DNA of 64,000 bases from Rutstroemia sp. NJR-2017a BVV2 (lineage: Eukaryota > Ascomycota > Leotiomycetes > Helotiales > Rutstroemiaceae), in the NCBI GenBank assembly GCA_002946415.1, contig NJPS01000051.1:298001-362000 (forward strand). Direction: 5' to 3'. Under the pieces are notes generated by a model. It saw only the letters and a list, made by a program, of their open reading frames with translations. It was not told where the DNA came from and did no database searches. Shown one piece after another: positions 11,347-22,712 of the stretch. The translations under genes were made by a program, and so were the position numbers. Within the stretch, counting starts at the first letter, position 1. Each line of letters starts with the position of its first letter.

Positions 11347-14300
11347 CTAAAATAAGAAAGGGATAATATCGCAATCCTCCTTTAGATCAAAACTCTCAAA
11401 CTTCCCTTTCAACCTCCCTCCCCCAAGATTAATCCTCTCTTTCCCTTTCCCCTGGTTCGCTTCCATGCTTTTACACATCCATCCCCCTAAATCAGTCTGT
11501 TCCTTCACCAAGAACCCTATTGGTGGCTGCACCATATGTTTCTTCAGCACGATCAACCCCTGAGACGGAATCGAAGAGTGAGATCCTATGATGACTTTTG
11601 CCGTCTCTCCTTTCTCTTTCTCCTTGTCTTTCTTTGGTTTCGAAGATAACGTTGGGGGAAAGTAATACACATTCCTCGATTCTGCAGACCGAGGCAAGTA
11701 CACCGGATTCTGAGTATAACAAATAGGCGTCGCGGTCTCCCCTTCGCAAGCCTTGAAGAGCGGGATCTTTACAACGTCCAGCCGAATCCCACGTGTAACA
11801 AAGTACAATTCTTTCGGTGTCCATGTCAATGTGTAAGGCAATCGACTTACACTCATCGATGTGCTTCCACCAAGCGGAACCGCTGTCCTAAAAATCAGTT
11901 TTGGAGGACTGCTTGCTGTCTTTCGTGTCGATAAGCGATGCGTAGACACTTGTAAGCTCAAATACATTTCCGATGCATCATCTGCTGAACGGCCCTCAAG
12001 AGCGGCGAAATGGACGAAGCCGCCACATGGTGAGAAATGGATTTTGACAAAAATGTGACAGGAGTTATAAGTGGAGCAGCAGAGCTCCCTCGTAAAGTAC
12101 GTGTTGCGTTCGAAGTTGGCGAAGAGTATCTCACCGTTTCCTAATGCCCATACGAGAAGTGGTTTCGAAGGATGGAAGGCAGGAGGAGAATGATAGATAT
12201 TGCCCACGGTGCGTTGTGAGTAGTGAAATATGGGTGTCTGATCTCCCGTGGTGGTATTGAATATACGCAATGAAATCCGTCGTGAGTCTTTTCCTTTTAG
12301 ATCATTTCTCCCAAGCATCAAATCTTCAAGTTTATGTGCGTCCTCGTTATCGATTTCACTGAATTCTTCTTCGTCAGATTCTGAACTGCTGTAACCGCTG
12401 TGCGAATAATGGCTTTCAACCGAGTCCGAATCGTTAGCCTCTCCAGAAAGCAAAGCTCGTTTTAAGACGAATCCAGGTACACCAGATATTAGCATCTCGA
12501 TTTCGGCTTCAGTCCTTAGACTGAAACCCTCCAATTCGTCACCGGGCTCGCTAGCAACGCTCGATACATCACCATCTGATATATCAGCAACTTCATCGGC
12601 ATCATCTTGATCTGGATGTGAGTAATCCTCTATGTCGTTATTGAGGTCTTCAATGGCAAGTCTTTCATTGCCCCAGTCGTTCCACTGGTCTTCGTCGTCC
12701 AGTTCCTCGAATTCACCAACAGTTGACCCCTCACTCCACTCTGTCTCCGCAGAGTTTCCATCAGAACTTATTTCTGATGCTTCTTCCCACTCCTCTAATT
12801 CCTCGACATTTACTTCGTCTTCCGTCGATGGCTTTATTTCTTCCTCGTCCTCTATGACGAGAGAAGTGACAGAAGAGTTGCTAGATGGAATACTGCTCTT
12901 AGTGCTCTGAGTCGACCGCGTCTCTGCATTCGTTGTCGGTGCTGTAGAAGCTTTTGCACTCTCGTCTTGTGCCTCTGTGATTTTTTGGATTACCCCAGCT
13001 AGATATAATCCATAATCTAAGATTACCTCATCACGCGGAGCCTCATTGGGAAGATCCTCGTGCAATACTTTCTGCCTCGATGATAAAGCAATATAAGGGC
13101 CAGAACTTGATAATTCTTCAAAGTAATTATAACCTTCGTCAAATGCCTTTAATGGCATATATTTATCACCTACTTTGGTGAAAAGCTGCGAGCCGATCCT
13201 GATATATTGTAGGTCGTCCGTCAGAGAGACAGGCACAGGACGTCCGAGTGATTTGTTCATAGTTGGATAATCGTATAAGGACCAATCAGATCGTGATGCA
13301 ATGAGCTTCTGCGACTGCTTGAGTTTTGGTCGTCGGCTGCTCAATGTCCACTGTTGACAAGTGAATTCAAGCTGCTCTGAATTACTTCCACTTTTACAAG
13401 TAAGCTTCTCAGTTCACCTCGCAGGGTCTGCTTAGGACACTTACAGATTTTCCAGCTTCAGAACGACGTAGTTCTCCCCAGATACGTCAACACCGTCATA
13501 GAATCTATGAACAACTTCCGATGTTTCTCTTTGCTCAGCATCCTCGAAAACGAAACTTTTGTATTTACTGGGCCCATTATGCAGAAAGTTGTTGGAGCCA
13601 AGGGAACCCCATAAGCACCGATCAATTTCGCCAGGGTACATTCCGCTGATGTTCGTAACTTGGTCAAGAACATGACCCCACTCTCCAACGAAAGCAGTGT
13701 ACTTGAGATCAAGCTGTTGGTCACAATGGCTCTGGAGCCACAACGGAAAGACTCGTTTCAAGTGTGGTCCTGCCCACTTTCTATTTGTGCTGAGCCAGAA
13801 ATGGAATTGGCCTGATTTAAAATTAGTCTTCAGCGTGCGAATCAAAAGAGGAATCAGGGGATTTGACCTCCAACAAACAAACTTTGGACCTGTAAGCAAG
13901 TGTAGAACTGCTCTGAATGTATGAATCCTTTCACTCGGCGGCATAATTGCTCTGTGTATGGAACATTGTCAAGGTGCTTATCCCAATACTTTGCAGCGTA
14001 TGACAAGAGATGATGTTCCATGATATCTTCACCGGTGTAATCCCTGAAAGTATCTTCGGACTTTGTCAGTAGTCTTTGGTATCGTGGCTGCCATAAGTAT
14101 TTCAGGCACACGTTGGCCATAACTTCTTCGGTGATCCAGCACGCTGCCGATGACTCCGACGTGCTTAAGATCTGCGGGTGCTTGACGAGAAACTTCCGCA
14201 CGGAAGCATGGGTAAGCGTGCAGATTGGAACGGTTGACGGTGCTCCAACGACATCTTCTATTTGTACAAGGGGCTGGCATAACTTTAAGACCATGTTCGG

Positions 14301-16641
14301 TCTGAGTCTCTCCAACCTGTTGACATTTCTGCAGTCTTCGGTGCCTAGCACGGCAATGGACTCGCAGAGTTCATCGAGACGCAATGGCCGTTTTGCATAT
14401 ACAATACATGCGAGAAGTTTCCTAGGAAGTTTTAGTGTACTGCAGCTTCTGACAAGGGGCTTTGATACTCACGAGACAAATACGCGTTCGGAAGCTTCAA
14501 TGCTTTCAATCTTCTGCTGGTAGTACTTTTCGTAGTTTGTTGGAAGACCCTCAACCACCTTACTCTGTACCTCTGATAGAGTTTTTGCCTTTGAAACAGA
14601 ATCCAGCATGAGTGCAGCCCAGAGAAAGCAGCCGTCTGCTTTCTCACGAAGATCCTTCAAAATCAAGTTTTGGTATCCTTCGTGTAGATCTAGGCTATCT
14701 AGCTTCATTATCGATTTTGATAGATAAGTCTCAATATCAGCACTGTTCGTGTCCCTGGAAATCTCAATCACCGAGAACTTTTCCATATATGGTACTAGGT
14801 CCGTCCTGTCCTGGCTACTGCACCATAAATGTAGGTTGTAAGAGTTCGTGCTGCAGCTGGCAAGATCAGTGAAAAATTCCACAATGTCCGAAACTGCTTC
14901 CATTCGGGGACCTGCATCACATTCCTCGTCGATACCATCCAAGAACAAAAACGATGACGGGAGCTGTTCTAGCATCATTTTGATCACCGTTTTCACATCC
15001 TGTATCATACCAGCAGTCGTGGTGTGTTGGGTGAAAGAGTGAATATCCTCAGGCATATCTTCTAGATGCGTCCAAAGTCGATTGGCCAGTTGTTCAGCGA
15101 TAGAGCGGTAGACTTGAAGAGAAGAGAACACTTCATCGAAGGAGTAATACTGATAAACAGGGCTAGCAGAGGGGTTCGTCTCTGATAACTTTTGAATTGC
15201 ATATGCGGAGAGAACTGACTTCCCTACTCCCGGGCTAGCTTTCACCCACTGGCGATTCATGGTTAGCTGATACAGGCTCTGATATTCTTATTCTTATTCT
15301 TATCCCGTGTTTGACACCAGTTCTTACGAACAGTGTCTCTTGGTATGTTGTGCGGCCAACCCTACAGCTGGGTTATGAAAAGGAACAGAGTATGAAATGG
15401 CATACTTACAAGCAAGTGAGATCCTCCTGTATCTGGGTCTGTCCAGTCCTTAAACAGTTGGTTTGAAGAAAGCCAGGAGCAAGTATCGGGGCTACGGCGC
15501 TTTATATTTTGCTCTTGGTGTCGAAAGTTGCTCTCGTTGAGAGTCGTATGGCCCCGTAGCCAGTTTCTCACATCCTTTTGCCGTTGACCTAGCTAGATCA
15601 GTTTTGGTGTTGATAATGTTAGGGTTTTCACATACTCTTCCTCGCGATGGCTCTCAGCTTCAATTCTTCCAGCTGCTGCTCAATGAAAGCTGTCTGCTGA
15701 TCTCGAGCAATGCCAGCTAGTCGTCTTTCTTCCGCAGCATTTTCGCGTTCACCTCGCTGGATTCGTTCTTGCACCACGGGTACCAATTGGCTGACGCGCT
15801 CGGCATTTCTCTCGATGTCTTTAATGATGCCATCTAGTTTGGATGTGCTAAAGGAAGACAGCGCTCTTCCCATTCTGTTTGCAACTTCTGATAGTCAGTA
15901 TGGGAACATCCAAATGAAGACTCAGACGAACCGCATCGATGGCATTCCTTGTCCACTCTCACCCAGAATCTGATAACATCAATGTAGGACATTTGCAACA
16001 GCTCTTGCATCGTCTGTGACTGCCCAAAAAGTTCTTCAAATTCGGTGAGTATATTCAACTGAATTGTTATGTCGCTAAGTTGGTCTTTGATATCGTCGTA
16101 AAGATTCAAATATCTTTTTGATGTCTATCGGAGGTTAGTGAGGAGAATTACAGTTCGTGAGGTACTTGCGCACATTTATCACGACCTTCATACACCCCCA
16201 GATGATCGCCGTCGGCATAGGATCAGCATTGCCTAGTTATTGTGAGCTTCCAAGTCCCGCAACTCGGTTTCATAAGTGGTTGCCATACTCAACGTGTCTA
16301 CCACCCCCGAATAATCATCAAGGACTGTTATGACAGGTCTCAAGATCTTTCGAATGTTACGGGTAACTTTTGAATCTGTGCTTTCTTTTTCAAGCGTCTT
16401 CATAGCATCGTTCACATCCTCCTTACTGGGGAGTTTCGAGGACTTTTGCAAGTCAGCAATGAATTGAGGAGTCTTGCTCTTTTTCCCTCGACGATTGACA
16501 TATTCGTCAAGTGCCCGTTTGAAATTGCTAGGTTCATCTTTCGGGACCGGCTCGAACGACCTACATATACATTTTATTAATAAAGCGTTCTCACTGTCTG
16601 GTATCTACTAGGATATCTTACACAGTCTTTTGTAATGGCAT
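11347..16641 (-). CDS. NACHT-domain STAND NTPase (fungal NLR-like)
   Basis: Ten exons close in phase to about 1554 aa: 16641-16622, 16560-16289, 16232-16174, 16124-15932, 15887-15636, 15588-15410, 15248-14473, 14421-13868, 13811-13445, 13339-11347. The N-terminal part (residues 1 to about 300, with YSGVVDTL, NADPMPTAIIWG and a coiled coil) resembles the helical N-termini of fungal NACHT proteins. The NTPase has Walker A KASPGVGKS (about 328-336) and Walker B FLFLDGIDEE (about 425-433), followed by a winged-helix-like region. The last exon (664 aa) starts conserved, has an acidic Ser/Glu-rich stretch of about 200 residues, then a region with propeller-like strands; I see no clear ankyrin, TPR or WD40 repeats. 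Such proteins act as signal-responsive switches, in some fungi in non-self recognition; that role is inferred here. The intron at 13867-13812 has a weak donor (GTCAAA). Confidence 0.85.
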
Positions 16642-17394
16642 CGTGACTCTGAATTATCATTCAGCCAGTTTAGCTCCAGCGACGGATGAGAGAGAATGTA
16701 ATTGTTAATCAATGCCATGAGATTCAGATTCGGGGTGTGTCTGGGAGGAGTATGGAACAAATACAGGGGCTGTTGGTAGTGCTGACATACCAAGAAGTAG
16801 GATGGGGTGCGCCACAGCAGGGCTTTTGACAAACGCCGCCAGTGCGTTCAAAGTCGGGCATCAAGCTTTTATTGTGGATCGTCGTACGGAGCCTCTTCCG
16901 GTGACATGGCGTGCACTGTGCACACGGGTGAGATGAAGAGGAAGAGGCGGATCTGACGATTTGGTATCTGGCGTAAATTCAGACGCGACGGATAACTTCA
17001 TATGAATGAGCTTGTCCGCTCAAATTGCCAGATGCTACTACCGAGAACCGTACTGTGCGGCTGGGTAAGCACAGTCAGCCCGTTCACCCCGCCAGAATTA
17101 CTGTAACCTCAGAGTACTACTGTAGGAACGAACGGACCTTAGAGTACCCCAACCTCGCACCCCATCTTTGCATGACAAGCTCCAGCGACCACTCAAACTG
17201 AAGATCCATACTCGAATCCTCATCACGCATGCACCTCAGCATGCATTACAGCCACAACTCTTCAGCTATTGATATGCTCTCTCGACCTGTCGCAGTGTCG
17301 AGTATATCGGCCCCCACCAGCGGACCTGGTCAAGCTGATGTACCAAGGCGCAATATGATCTCAAACAGGCAATCTCTTCCTAGGGGTGTCTTGT

Positions 17395-17418
17395 TCTCTC
17401 TCTCTCTCTCTCTCTCTT
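17395..17418. repeat. (TC)n microsatellite in the AAA promoter or 5' leader
   Basis: About 12 TC units with one imperfection, 160 bp before the AAA gene start. Confidence 0.95.
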
Positions 17419-17488
17419 TCTCTGACATTTTTCTTCCTGTTTTCCTACCTTTGGAATTCTACCCTAAATCTGTATATTACCTCTCTCT

Positions 17489-17504
17489 GTGTGTGTGTGT
17501 GTGT
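17489..17504. repeat. (GT)n microsatellite in the AAA promoter or 5' leader
   Basis: Eight GT units, about 75 bp before the AAA gene start. Confidence 0.95.
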
Positions 17505-17578
17505 TGATTCCTTCAAAATCTGCTGTATTTTGTCATATCAAATTCAGCGTCTCTGCTCTCAGTTTGCCCGATTTCAAC

Positions 17579-19941
17579 ATGACGTCCTCAGCGACAACAA
17601 CTGTGGACACGTCCGCAGAGCCTGCGGCAGGTATCAGACGTGTGCAGACTGATCTAGGAAACCAAGCGCAAAGATTGCTGCGAGTAGACCAGATGTAAGT
17701 CAAGAAACAACCATACTTGTGAGATACTGGAAGCTGATAGTTTCCGCAATACAGATATAGCAGGTAAATACCCCGCACCAAGAATCATGAACAGAATGCT
17801 CATAATTCTCTAGAAAGGACCGACAAGTGCATTTCGTGAAGACTGCGAAAGCCACAGTCAAACCGGATCGGTTTGGAAAGACGGCATTGGTCGTTCGTCG
17901 CATCATCAGCAAACAAGGCAAGCCTTTCAAGGTTGGAAGAAGCCGATGAGGTATCTGACGGTATGACTAGGAATGCACGCGAGCACGGAGATTGATGTGA
18001 AATCAACATTACTCAAAGATACACTACTCGAAATCTTCGCTGGGGTTGATGGACTGGACTTGAACAAAAACCCGCCAATGGTTCGAAATCTTCGACTTCG
18101 CTGCAATTATACATGGCTAACGGTTTACAGGCATCGCAAGAGCTGTTTTTCTATGCCAGAGAACAATTGTTTTCGAGGAAAGAAGAAGAGAAGAAGAAGG
18201 ACGAGCCAAACCAAAACTTGATAAACGATATAGGCACAGCTCTACGATTTATCCAGGAGGATTTTGGCGGTCTCATACAGAACTTGGATTCATTACTCGA
18301 AAAAGGCGAGATTACATTTGACCTTCTCTGGACAATTTTCCCACCGAAAACACTAGTAATTGCTACTAACCATGGGTTAACACACCAACCACAAGCTCTG
18401 AACCTCACGTCTGGATCATACGGGAAGCATGAAAATGGAGCTAGGTATTATCAAGTGAGTGGTAACATAATTACTCATGATGGTGAGGATTTTGGGTATG
18501 GTTCTCTCGACATAGATATAGATCAATTTGAGGGCGCGAAGAGTTTGACAGCACTCTCCGTCCTCCCTTTCAAATATCACCAGGACCACGAATCTCTTCG
18601 CAAGGATCTTATTGCCAGAGGCCGCAAATATCTGTCTTTGATACGTGAGGGAAATGTCTGCCAAGAGTACACATATACTTTTGGCCTCAAGGGTACCGAG
18701 ATGCCAAACGGGAAAACGACGACAACAAAAGCCAATGTTTGTCATCCATCATCCGCATCTGAACCTTTCACTGACTTTCCTAGCTGCAAGGGCGGGCTAT
18801 GATCGATCCAGAAGCTTATCGATCTAGCGTTGACTCCACTACTCTGGTCACACCATGGGTTTATCGAGCGAATTGGATAACAGGGGAGAATATGAACTTA
18901 AACGAAGATCAACTGCTCATATGCGCATCTTTCATAAATGGCTTCAGTCTGGCTCACAAAACCTGGGGTCAATTTTTCGTTTCGGGCCTGCAGGATATCA
19001 CATGGAATGAAGATGCCTTTTCGAAACTGGTCATCAACGACACTCGCCGAAAACTTATCCACGCCCTCGTCCGATCTCATCGACAAGACGACGCTTCATT
19101 TGATGATATCATAGAGAACAAAGGGAAGGGTCTAGTTGGATTATTAAGTGGTAGTCCAGGAGTAGGAAAGACCCTAACCGCCGAAGCTGTTGCGGAAGTC
19201 ACTCGTCGTCCGTTATATCAAGTCAGCACGGGCGAACTTGGTATCGACGCAGATATAGTCGATCAACGACTGGGCCAAATCCTGGAGATTTCCAGGCGAT
19301 GGGGTTGTGTTCTACTTATTGACGAGGCGGATGTATTTCTGGCCACTCGTGGCGTTGATCTGGCGAGAGATACGCTCGTTAGCATTTTCCTGCGAAGACT
19401 CGAGTTCGTTTCCCTTAGATCTTATAATTTGTCCCGTCTAACAAGTGCAGATACTTCCGCGGTGTTCTCATCCTCACTACAAACAGAAAATCCGAAATCG
19501 ACCCCGCTTTCCAGAGTTTGTATCCCGCTCCAAGGGGCAGTCGTCTCCCGCTAATTCAATCTATCTAGGTCGTATACATTTTTCTCTCCACTACCCTGAT
19601 CTTAACGAGGAAAGTCGCAAGGCCGTTTGGAGCAACTTCATCGACACAGTCGCAAAACAGAATGGGAAAGCAGTCATTTCCCCGGACGACATTGCAAAGC
19701 TTGCTAAATACGACTTAAATGGAAGACAGGTTTGTAATCTCCTTTTCATTTGTGTATTCTGCAGTAGCTGTATTACTTTCATCATGACTGCGATACGGAT
19801 TCTCTTTTCTGTATGCGTTGTGCTGACTTCGGAACCTAGATCAAAAATGCTGTGTCTTGCGCTGTGTCAATTTCGAGAGAAGAAAATGAACCGCTGACGC
19901 TTGAACACATTGAGATGATTTTGGGTATCATTGACCTGTAA
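17579..19941 (+). CDS. AAA+ ATPase with a fungal N-terminal domain
   Basis: Nine exons give 630 aa: 17579-17694, 17755-17763, 17814-17917, 17971-18080, 18131-18736, 18784-19403, 19451-19515, 19569-19729, 19840-19941. The C-terminal AAA module has Walker A GSPGVGKT (about 438-445), Walker B CVLLIDEAD (about 490-498), a sensor-like ILTTNRKSEID, FQSRIHFSLHYPDL and the lid ending NGRQIKNAV. The N-terminal half carries TEIDVKS, WTIFPPKTLV and LQGRAMIDP, as in the large fungal family of stress-linked AAA ATPases (DUF7025-like N-domain, from memory). It hydrolyses ATP to remodel unknown clients. Exon 2 is only 9 nt, and the third intron starts with GC (GCAAGC..ACTAG). It is divergent to the NACHT gene. 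The family is certain; the substrate is unknown. Confidence 0.9.
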
Positions 19942-20588
19942 TGGGAGGACGGAGTACAGTGTTTAGATTGCTGGAGATGGAGACTTGTTGGTGGTTGGAC
20001 ATGAGATTTGCTGCTTGTCCTGGGATAAAATTGGATATAGATGTTTTGATACCATGTATTTGACACGATATATATAAGCACATTTCTATCTGTTTCTTGC
20101 ATCTTTCCTTTCTTTACATGAGGCCATAACTGACATGGTGGGCTTTGGAAGTCGTTTAATCATTCAATTGGACAGGCATACTGTCTATTCTAATATTCAT
20201 GATCTTGATATCGAAATTACATCTATCCGGTGTAAGGTGGGCAATATGGAAACTATGAGGCAGGAAGCATTACAGGAGAATATTATATAGTTGAGGAACG
20301 GGGCGGAGCAGGGTAATGGGGGAGCATACATTATTTGAGGGGCATTTAGTATTACCTTATGAATGCTAGGCTTGCTGCAATTGCCGACTAGAGGGCGCTA
20401 TATATTCATTTGTCTGACACTGGGGACTATGCTTGCGGTGATAGTTTAATATCTGTCGATCCGGTATTCTGTGTCACTAGGTTTACATCATATACCTTCG
20501 TATTTGCCCGTCTATCTAGAAGCCAATTCTATATAACCCCCCACCTGAATTGATCTACACCCACCCCATCAACCCATCCTCCCTTCCC
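19942..20588. other. Intergenic region between convergent genes
   Basis: Roughly 650 bp between the 3' ends of the AAA ATPase and the SMP-30-like gene; AT-rich, no gene seen. Confidence 0.6.
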
Positions 20589-21732
20589 TCAAACCGTCAG
20601 ATCCACCCCCTCCAACTTATACTTAAAATCCGTCAACCCCCCTATCCCCACATCCACCTTAAACAGCGCCCCCGCATACTCATCCTCCTCCTCGCCACCC
20701 CCCGCCGTCGTAACCCACAGCTCCGTCCCCACAAACACCGGACACGAGATATTCTTCGTCGGGTAGCGCACCTCGCCCACGACCTTCCCCTGCGTATTGA
20801 TCTTCAGGACCCGGCCCTCCCCGTAGATGGCCTGCCAGATGTTGCCCTCGGAATCGAACTTGAATCCGTCGGGGTCGCCGTCGCCGTCGTGTTTCCAGAA
20901 GACGCGCTCGTTGCTGAGCGCGCCGGTGGTGCGGTCGTAGTCGAAGGCGTACATTTGCTTTTCCGTCGAGTGGGTGAAGTACAGGGTGGATTGGTCGGCG
21001 GACCAGCCGATTCCGTTGGGGATGGTGAGGCCGTCGCGGATGGTGTGGCGGGTGAGGTCGCTGTTGAAGCGGAAGAGTGTGCCTGGGGGAGTGGTTAGTA
21101 TGGCAGTAGTAGTGGGGGAAGAGGGGATGAGAGCCATGGTGGATGCTGGCTATATCACGTGGGAGGGGGTATCAGATATCTCTCGACATGTTGCTTTGAA
21201 CGCCATAAGATCACTAGATCATAATGACTTCTCAGCACCTTCTGCACCCCATCCTCCTCCTCATCTTCCCAATATGTAAAAACAACCCACCTTCACTCTG
21301 CGGTTCTCCCACCCAAAAATCATTCATTGTCCCAATCCAAAACCTCCCCTGCGGATCGACCGCCCCATCATTACTCCTCAACCGCTCATCCCTCTCCTCC
21401 GTATCATAAAACCTCTTCAACAGCTTCGTCTTCCCATCGCTCCTCCGCAACACGTAGATCCCATGTTTCCCACCGATCAGAATCCGATCCGTGCAATCAA
21501 TCCCCTCGATATCCGCCGTCACACCCACCGGCATATCCAGCTGGATCGTCGCCAGCTCCTTCGCCGACCCTTCATTCAGATCGAGCGTATGGAAACGCTT
21601 TTTCTTGATATCGACGAAGCGGAGTTGGTTCGTGCTTGGCTCCCAGAAGGGGGCTTCCCCGAGCCCGCAGGACGGGTTGATGTACGGTTCTTTTACCTCC
21701 CACGTGCTATAGGCGTCGGTAGGGGATCCCAT
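20589..21732 (-). CDS. SMP-30/gluconolactonase/LRE-like protein
   Basis: Two exons (21732-21291 and 21082-20589) encode 311 aa with the six-bladed beta-propeller pattern of the SMP-30/gluconolaconase/LRE-like family. The expected metal ligands can be picked out: Glu in GLGEAPFW near the N-terminus, Asn in IPNGIGWS, and Asp in the DPDGFKFDSEGNIW block. Other family blocks are NDGAVDPQGRFWIGTMND and LFVDIK-like FVDIKKK. Family members hydrolyse sugar or aromatic lactones, so a lactonase in the cytosol is the best guess; substrate unknown. The intron (GTGGGT..CCCAG) is 208 bp, longer than most here, with a CTAAC branch site 15 bp before the acceptor. The exon sequences are GC-rich relative to flanks. 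Confidence 0.9.
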
Positions 21733-22312
21733 GGTGGCGGAATTGGCTGGATGGTAGAGATAGGGTAAAAATGAAACTGGGAAGAGGAAATGAAGATCTA
21801 CACAATGTTTCGCAATTATACTCGAATGAAGATGTTAGGTATGGTGACGTGGGGTATTGACGTCGCAGCGATACGAGCAGAGACAGAAAAGGAGGGGCAG
21901 ACGTGATGTCATGTGCCGGAGCAGGAAAATAATTTGAGCGAAGGAGAAGTTCTCCAGTTTTCTTGTCCCTCAGTGTGCTTTTCACGAGGATCTTCAATCT
22001 TCACGGGAGGGAGATGATCAATTCAGAATATGTAGTTTGAAGTATTCCTACAAGTTGATATATGGTAGCCAAATGCGACGGTGTTCACATCTCCTTCGCG
22101 TTATCATGGCAAAAGTACCCGGGTAGGCCGGGCCTTCTTCCGCTGCCAAAATGTGCGGTTTTGCAAAACAGTTATACAGAGATAGGACTCCCAATCTGAA
22201 GACTTTTGGTGGCTATTATTCACGTTCCTGTTCGCCGGCAGTAGCAGCGATATTTCATGCATAAGTGCGCAGATCAGTACAAGTACGATGCGGATGTGGT
22301 GTTATGTGTGTC

Positions 22313-22337
22313 GTGTGGTGTGGTGTGGTGTGGTGTG
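22313..22337. repeat. 5-bp tandem repeat (GTGTG/TGGTG)n
   Basis: Five consecutive 5-bp units of the form GTGTG in a GT-rich stretch. Confidence 0.9.
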
Positions 22338-22688
22338 CCAGTGCTGTCTGTCTTTCCAATCCGGAATTCTCATCGTGCTCGTTTTCTCCGGCGGAAGCTT
22401 GCGTTAGGTTCAGAGGGAGCAAGCGATCTAGTGCTCGCCCTGAACCTAACTTCATCCCGCGCGCGAGTCTGTGTGTGAATGTAAGCCAAGTACGCGGCTC
22501 GCATGAGTTGCTAGTTTCATGTCCAGCTGTTCACCGAAACCTCTCCGTCGCTATTATTATCCATCTGCGACTTAGCCTGCGCTATTATTGTGTATAGCTT
22601 GGGCGAACGGTCGGGGCTGTGTCGTTCGCGCTTCTCCAATGTCTTGGTGCTTTGTTGATTTGATGGAGTGACGTGACGCCGCTGTGTG

Positions 22689-22712
22689 TGTGCGGGTGTG
22701 CGGGTGTGCGGG
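22689..22712. repeat. 8-bp tandem repeat GTGTGCGG, three copies
   Basis: Three exact GTGTGCGG units followed by a diverged fourth (GTATGCC). Confidence 0.9.

Larger units (their letters stand above)
16642..17578. promoter_or_regulatory. Shared divergent promoter region of the NACHT and AAA genes
   Basis: The two start codons lie 937 bp apart and are transcribed away from each other. The AAA-proximal part is strongly pyrimidine-rich on the + strand and holds (TC)n and (GT)n tracts within 200 bp of the start. No specific binding site is claimed. Confidence 0.55.
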
